Assembly: GCA_022560025.1 (NCBI GenBank)
Contig: JAFISE010000309.1
Span: 1 to 24,683, forward strand
Direction of reading: 5' to 3'
Length of the DNA: 24,683 bases
From: Stagonosporopsis chrysanthemi
Lineage: Eukaryota > Ascomycota > Dothideomycetes > Pleosporales > Didymellaceae
A program made the translations under genes and the position numbers. Each line of letters begins with the position of its first letter. The stretch's first letter is position 1. The notes beneath the pieces were generated by a model. The model made no database searches, was not told the origin of the DNA, and was given only the letters and a program-made list of their open reading frames with translations. This document shows, in pieces, positions 20,676 to 24,683 of the stretch.

Positions 20676-20934
20676 CTGCTGCCTAAAGGTGTAAGTTTAG
20701 AAGATAGTACAACGCTGCCTGTAAGCGTAAGTTTAGAGTACTCTCTGCTGCCTAAAGGTGTAAGTTTAGAATATACTACGCTGCCTAAGAGTGCAAGTTT
20801 AAAAGAAAGTACAATACTGCCTGCAGGCGTAAGTTTAGTGTACTCTTTGCTGCCTAAAGGCGTAAGTTTAGAGTTAGTAACCTTGCTGCCTGCAGGTATA
20901 AGTTTAGAGCACAGCAGCATCGTCCCTGCAGATA
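20676..20934 (+). repeat. In-frame minisatellite: seven peptide repeats of LPxGVSLE type inside pol
   Basis: Seven units of 33-36 bp lie end to end between RNase H and the integrase zinc finger. In the pol frame each codes 11-12 residues on the pattern LPxGVSLEx(S/T)x(T/L), for example LPKGVSLEDSTT, LPKGVSLEYTT, LPAGVSLVYSL. Unit lengths are multiples of three, so expansion kept the polyprotein open. The stretch has no stop although neighbouring pol codons are full of them; the minus strand is also open over 20920-20648. Units differ from each other. Function is unknown; a flexible spacer is the simplest idea. Related sequence is found at 24428-24580 and, as a single unit, inside the chromodomain coding at 22548-22576. 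Confidence 0.85.
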
Positions 20935-22511
20935 TCTGCTAGCAGCAGTCTAGTTCTAGAAGTGCGCCTCCTTTAGCTCTTAACTAGCCTTCTATAGATT
21001 ATAGCAATTAGGGTTAATCTAATTTATCTAAAGCTTAGGAAATAGACTTTAATATTATAGCAGCTCTTTTTTGTAGCCTAGACAGTTAAGTTAGTGCTCC
21101 TATATACCTTGTAAATATAGCTATACAAGGAGAGACTGTATACGCTTTAGAGGCCTTAGAACGTCTTCTTAATTTTATTAGACAGGTTTAGGAACAGGAT
21201 AAGGCCTTTCTTAGGAATAAGTTGCTAACGCGCTAAGAGGCAGGTAGAGCAAGTAAAAGACAGTATTATTAGCAAATTAACTCTAATAGCGTCCTGCATA
21301 AGAGTAAGAAAGTATAGATTTCTAAGAATACAACTCTTTATAAAACTATTCTTTTAAAGAATTATAATAACTCTATAAAGAGTTATTTTAGTATAGAGAA
21401 GACTGTTAAGGTTCTAAAACAAAAGTACTAGTAGCCTTAGTTAACTAGGGACGTAAAGAAGTATATTTACAGGTGCCTAGCTTGTTAACTAAACAAGATC
21501 TAGAGATATAAGCCTTAGGGACTATTGTTACCTCTCTTTGTACTTAATACAGCTTAGCATTACTTCTCTCTTAACTTTGTTACAGATCTACCTGTGTCTA
21601 AGGATGCTAGAGAGAATAAGTATAACTTAATATTAGTCTTTGTAGACTAGTTTAGTAAGTACGTCTAATACTTTCTTAGAACTAAGACAATTACAGCCTA
21701 GAGCCTAGCTAAGCTGCTGCTAGAACAGTGTTTCTTGCTACAAGGCCTGCTAGACACCCTGCTGTTAGATTAAGGTTCTATCTTTACTAGCTAGTTCTAG
21801 TCTAATATATACTACTACCTTAAGATAGTCTACTGTCTTAGTACAGCCTTCTATCCCTAGACAGACAGCTAGACAGAACAGCAAAACTAAGAGCTTAAAA
21901 CGTACCTTTGTATATATATAAACTACTAATAAGACAACTAGGTAGACTTCTTACTGTATATAGAGTATGCATATAACTTAAAGCTTTATGCAGCTTATAG
22001 TAAGTCTTTTATTAAGGTTGCCTATAGTGTTAATTCTAAAGGCTTTAACAGAGTGCTAGACGAGTATTAGTTATGCTAACTGCCTGCTAACTAAGACAAG
22101 AACGCAAAGGCCCTAGAGCTACAATAGCAAGTTACTAGGCGCCTTATATGTTAGTATAAAGCTTAAGCTACAGCAAAGAAGACTCTAGAGTACACTTAAC
22201 AGAGCTAAGCTTGTTAGTATAACTCTAAGAGATCTAAACAACACTTTATAAAAGAAGATTAGGTAATCTTTTGTGCAAAGAACCTCCTTACTAAGTGTCC
22301 TTTAAAGAAGTTTAACACAAGGTACTTAGGGCTGTTTACAGTCTTTAAAAAGGTTAAGAAATTAGTATACAAGCTTAAGCTGCTACCCTTTATAGACAGA
22401 GTGCACTTAGTATTTAACGTCTTGCTACTTAAACCCTAGAAGGAGCCCCTTGCAACTAAAGAGTTCTAGCTAGGTCTAGTGCAGATTCCTATAGATGCTC
22501 TACCTTGCAAT

Positions 22512-22680
22512 AGGTACAAGGTTAAGGGAATTCTAGAGCACTGCAACTCTGCTGCCTAAGGGCGTAAGTACAGAGTTAAGTAGCTAGGTTAGTTAAATAA
22601 AGACGCAACCTAGGAACTACATAAGTATCTTAATTATTGTAATTAGATACTTAAAGACTACTACAAAGATTCCTGTAACT
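22512..22680 (+). other. Chromodomain coding segment of pol
   Basis: In the pol frame it reads RYKVKGILEHCNSAA, stop (probably Gln or Arg), GRKYRVK, stop (Trp), LG, later DAT-stop(Trp)-EL and YLNYCN-stop-ILKDYY. This fits the chromodomain pattern Y-x-V-x-x-I-L-x-H ... YLVKWLGY ... TWEP ... HL. Chromodomains at the integrase C-terminus direct integration to heterochromatin in chromoviruses. Both aromatic Trp positions are lost to TAG, as RIP of TGG predicts. Confidence 0.8.
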
Positions 22681-22790
22681 TATTACAATTAAGACCTACA
22701 GGTTAAAAGTATAAAGTGCTTAAAGATCTTAAACTTCTAAAGAAGAAGAGAAGACATTTGCAGAAGTCTTCTACAGGTAATTAGTGCTAA

Positions 22791-24427
22791 ATCTACACGT
22801 CTAACAGTAACACAATTAGCATTAACCTATAGTAAACTGTTAAGAGGCTAATATAAGTCTAGCAACAATCTAATATAGTTACTAAATAGTTAAAGAACTT
22901 GTTCTGCCTACAAGATGCAATTGTAAAGTAGGTTATACCTAGCATTAAACTATTTAACTTAGAAAGCCTTTATAGCTATTCTGCACACTACTACTAACTT
23001 AAACCTCTACCTTATAATAAGTAGGACTTAGGCAGAAAGGCAGACTACTACGTCTACTCTAGCTTCTGCCCTTAGTAAGAGAAGCTGCTATAGAAAGACA
23101 ACTAAATACAGCTAAAGAAGCCTTAGTTGCGCTAGAGATGTTAGTACTATAGTAGTACTAACGCTTTTTAGTATTAGCAGCGCAACTAGCTTTTTTAAAG
23201 TGCTCCTTAACTAAGCTATTAACTACAATATTAGAGGGCGCCTTCTTGCTTACTATACTAATAGCAGCCTTTATAAAGTTAGCAAATATCTAGCAGAGAC
23301 TAAGACTATCTTTATATTATAGCGCTGCAGATTATGCTTGCAAGATACCTAATAATTGTAATAGTATTAAGACCTAGTCTTGCTACTGCTTTTAACCTTC
23401 TAAGCAACTACAGTATTATACTTCTTAAACCTAATATAGTAAGCTTTAGCATAGTTGTATACAGTTTAAAAGAAGGTCTAGGTAGTCTTAAAGACCTTAG
23501 CATTAGTTAAGGTGTTACTTGCTGCAGTAACAGCATCGTTATGCTTGCAAAGGGCGCAGTTAATTAGCTAGTTAAGGATGTTACAGGCTTAACAGAAGTG
23601 TGCTTCTATCTGCTTTGCGTTAGTACTAGAACGACACTAGAGAAGGCTTAGGTATACTTTAACACAACTACCTTTATAGGCCTAAGTACAACTAGAATAG
23701 ACACTAAAATTGTTATTGCATGTAGCATAGCTCTTAGTACGTTAAAATACTGTAATAAACAACAAAATTATACTATTAGAGTTAGTCTTAGAAGCAGTTA
23801 TAAAGCAGGTAACGCTGCTGTAGTACTAAAAGCGTGTAAGTAAAGGCTGCAGAGCTATGTTATTAGGCAAAGCATACATAAAGTTAGGCAGAGGCTTATT
23901 TAAAATATAAAAAGGTACTAAAGTTATAGTAACTAGTTATAGAAGAAGTATTACAGCAAAGAGATATAGGTAGTTAAGTATAGTATATAAGAAGTTAGAG
24001 TGCTGTAGTGTATTTATATAGTCTACTAACTATCTCTTAGCTACGCTCTAACTTCTAACTGCTCTCTTACTTACTCTTTATAACATTTACTTGCGCCTAA
24101 AAGCAGTATGCAACTATTTACTTGTATAGCTAATAGCTACACAATCTTACCTCTGCAGGTTGCTGTTTTACCTAGAGCATAACAGAGTAAACACTAGAAG
24201 TTTAATAATACTGCGTAATTATTAAATTAAGCACTTATTAGAAGGTAACAAATAGTTAATTATAACCTGTTTACTATATAAGATACTGCTCCTATAAAAA
24301 AATAAATTCTAAGGCTGCTTGTACAGAAGCTAGACCTATTACAAGAGCCTATTAGTAACCTTGTAGGGCACCTATAAGTTAAAGTATAAGTATTTACATC
24401 TAAAGAACTTATATATTAAGTATTTTT
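22791..24427. other. 1.6 kb downstream of pol with long residual frames on both strands, unassigned
   Basis: Between the end of pol and the second minisatellite there is no LTR copy. The plus strand reads well at 22960-23140 with stops taken as lost Gln (SLYSYSAHYY, then LKPLPYNK and LGRKADYYVYSSFC). From 23380 to 23850 both strands have nearly open frames: plus RPSLATAFNLLSNYSIILL with only three internal stops in about 160 codons, minus a Leu-rich frame containing PFASITMLLLQQV. Composition is less degraded than at 7076-9650. It could be an extra open reading frame of the retrotransposon, an antisense gene, or another element inserted in the 3' region. I do not recognise a family. Confidence 0.4.
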
Positions 24428-24580
24428 TAATTCTACTGCCTACAGGCATAAGTTTAGAATTTGTACAATGCTACTTACAGGTATAAGTTTAGAGTACTCT
24501 TAGTTCTGCTACCTAAGAGTAAAGTTTAGAACACATATAATACTACTAGAGAGTATAAGTTTAAAGCACTGCTATACTAC
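24428..24580 (+). repeat. Second minisatellite related to the pol peptide repeat
   Basis: About four units of 34-37 bp carry the core ATAAGTTTAGA, for example CTGCCTACAGGCATAAGTTT at 24438-24457, then CTACTTACAGGTATAAGTTT, and two more diverged copies. The core is the same as in the array at 20676-20934 (CTGCCTAAAGGCGTAAGTTT). Here the frame is not kept between units and stops occur, so it is not coding now. It ends at the G-rich block. Confidence 0.7.
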
Positions 24581-24592
24581 TTACAAGTAGGC

Positions 24593-24683
24593 TGGCAAAT
24601 GGGTGCGGGGTACCCAGCAGTGGGTAGGGGTAGGGTCGGGGTCGCACGGACCTAGGGGTAGTGGTAGAGTAGGGGTCGCACGG
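24593..24683 (+). repeat. G-rich repeat block with G-quadruplex pattern at the window end
   Basis: Composition jumps from TA-rich to G-rich at about 24591. GGGTAGGGGTAGGGTCGGGG (24622-24641) has four G-runs with two-base loops, a textbook G-quadruplex pattern. GGGGTCGCACGG occurs at 24638-24649 and again at 24672-24683, 34 bp apart, so a tandem repeat probably continues past the window. It is not the fungal telomere repeat TTAGGG. Confidence 0.75.

Larger units (their letters stand above)
16680..22790 (+). mobile_element. Ty3/gypsy chromodomain LTR retrotransposon (chromovirus), RIP-inactivated; 3' LTR not seen
   Basis: A plus-strand element with a 5' LTR candidate, gag, and a pol frame running protease, reverse transcriptase, RNase H, integrase, chromodomain, which is the Ty3/gypsy order (integrase after RNase H). 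The chromodomain places it among the chromoviruses. The damage is mostly TAA/TAG at former Gln/Trp/Arg codons and D-to-N type changes; I found no frameshift within pol over about 1,500 codons, so the element was probably intact when RIP hit it. The 3' LTR should follow pol but no copy of the 5' LTR sequence was found between 22790 and 24683. It is therefore either outside the window or lost, and the right end given is only the end of pol. Confidence 0.9.
18290..22790 (+). pseudogene. pol polyprotein of the chromovirus (PR-RT-RNaseH-IN-chromodomain), RIPed
   Basis: One frame (codon starts divisible by 3) runs about 1,500 codons. Protease: ALYNLSAKLN at about 18360, where D-S/T-G is expected, so the catalytic Asp is now Asn. 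Reverse transcriptase: VFTKLDLHNTYYRL (19368 on), LVMPFRLANA and VVYLDNILIYL, with the YLDD box now YLDN (19569-19580). RNase H: LTDALDFAIAAILLQ (Asp 20109). Then a peptide-repeat array. Integrase: zinc-finger CLAC (Cys 21474, 21483), catalytic Asp 21585, Asp 21768 and Glu 21876, that is D-x60-D-x35-E, all three retained. Chromodomain: RYKVKGILEHCNSAA and GRKYRVK from 22512. The frame ends at TAA 22788. Living pol copies RNA to DNA and integrates it, with the chromodomain steering to modified histones. More than 60 internal stops by my rough reading leave it inert. Confidence 0.9.

Noticed and set aside
20648..20920. 90-codon minus-strand open frame with repeated KLTPLGS
   Set aside because: It is the antisense shadow of the in-frame pol minisatellite; the sense frame continues the pol reading frame on both sides.
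24593..24683. Telomere repeat
   Set aside because: The G-rich units are not TTAGGG and are irregular; subtelomeric position cannot be claimed from this.
1..24683. tRNA, rRNA or CRISPR features
   Set aside because: No tRNA-like cloverleaf, rRNA stretch or regularly spaced repeat-spacer array was seen on either strand by eye.

Overview
The window looks like a filamentous ascomycete (Pezizomycotina) chromosome segment. Three things point there: TA-saturated DNA in which coding frames of transposons are interrupted almost only by TAA/TAG at former Gln/Trp codons (the signature of repeat-induced point mutation, RIP); short GT..AG fungal introns; and fungal families (cytochrome P450, small cysteine-rich secreted protein, OrsD-type protein, chromodomain Ty3/gypsy element). 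A Dothideomycete-like genome with AT-rich, gene-poor compartments is my inference; the species cannot be told.

Layout. 1-5530 is AT-rich RIP wreckage: a minus-strand retrotransposon relic (gag zinc knuckle near 1246-1287) and a complete but dead Tc1/mariner element (2959-4288) with terminal inverted repeats and TA target duplication. 5530-7075 is a balanced-composition island carrying a different, lightly mutated DDE transposase relic and a 3 x 16 bp repeat. 7076-9650 is AT-rich again, with compound palindromes and no gene I can name with confidence. 9690-12190 is the second island: a cytochrome P450 pseudogene (about 10560-11295) and, at the very edge, the one apparently intact host gene, an eight-cysteine small secreted protein with one intron (11783-12072).

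12190-24590 is AT-rich once more: a TRIM-like element with ~155 bp terminal direct repeats and a 5 bp target duplication (12580-13232), a RIPed OrsD-type gene (13741-16060), then a Ty3/gypsy chromovirus (5' LTR candidate 16680-17113, gag about 17161-18312, pol about 18290-22790 with protease, reverse transcriptase, RNase H, integrase and chromodomain in one frame). Its pol carries an in-frame array of an 11-12 residue peptide repeat; a related minisatellite recurs at 24428-24580. The window ends in a G-rich block with a strong G-quadruplex pattern.

Apart from the secreted-protein gene, none of the coding regions looks functional. The overall picture is a host effector-type gene stranded at the edge of RIP-inactivated repeats, next to a decayed metabolic gene.
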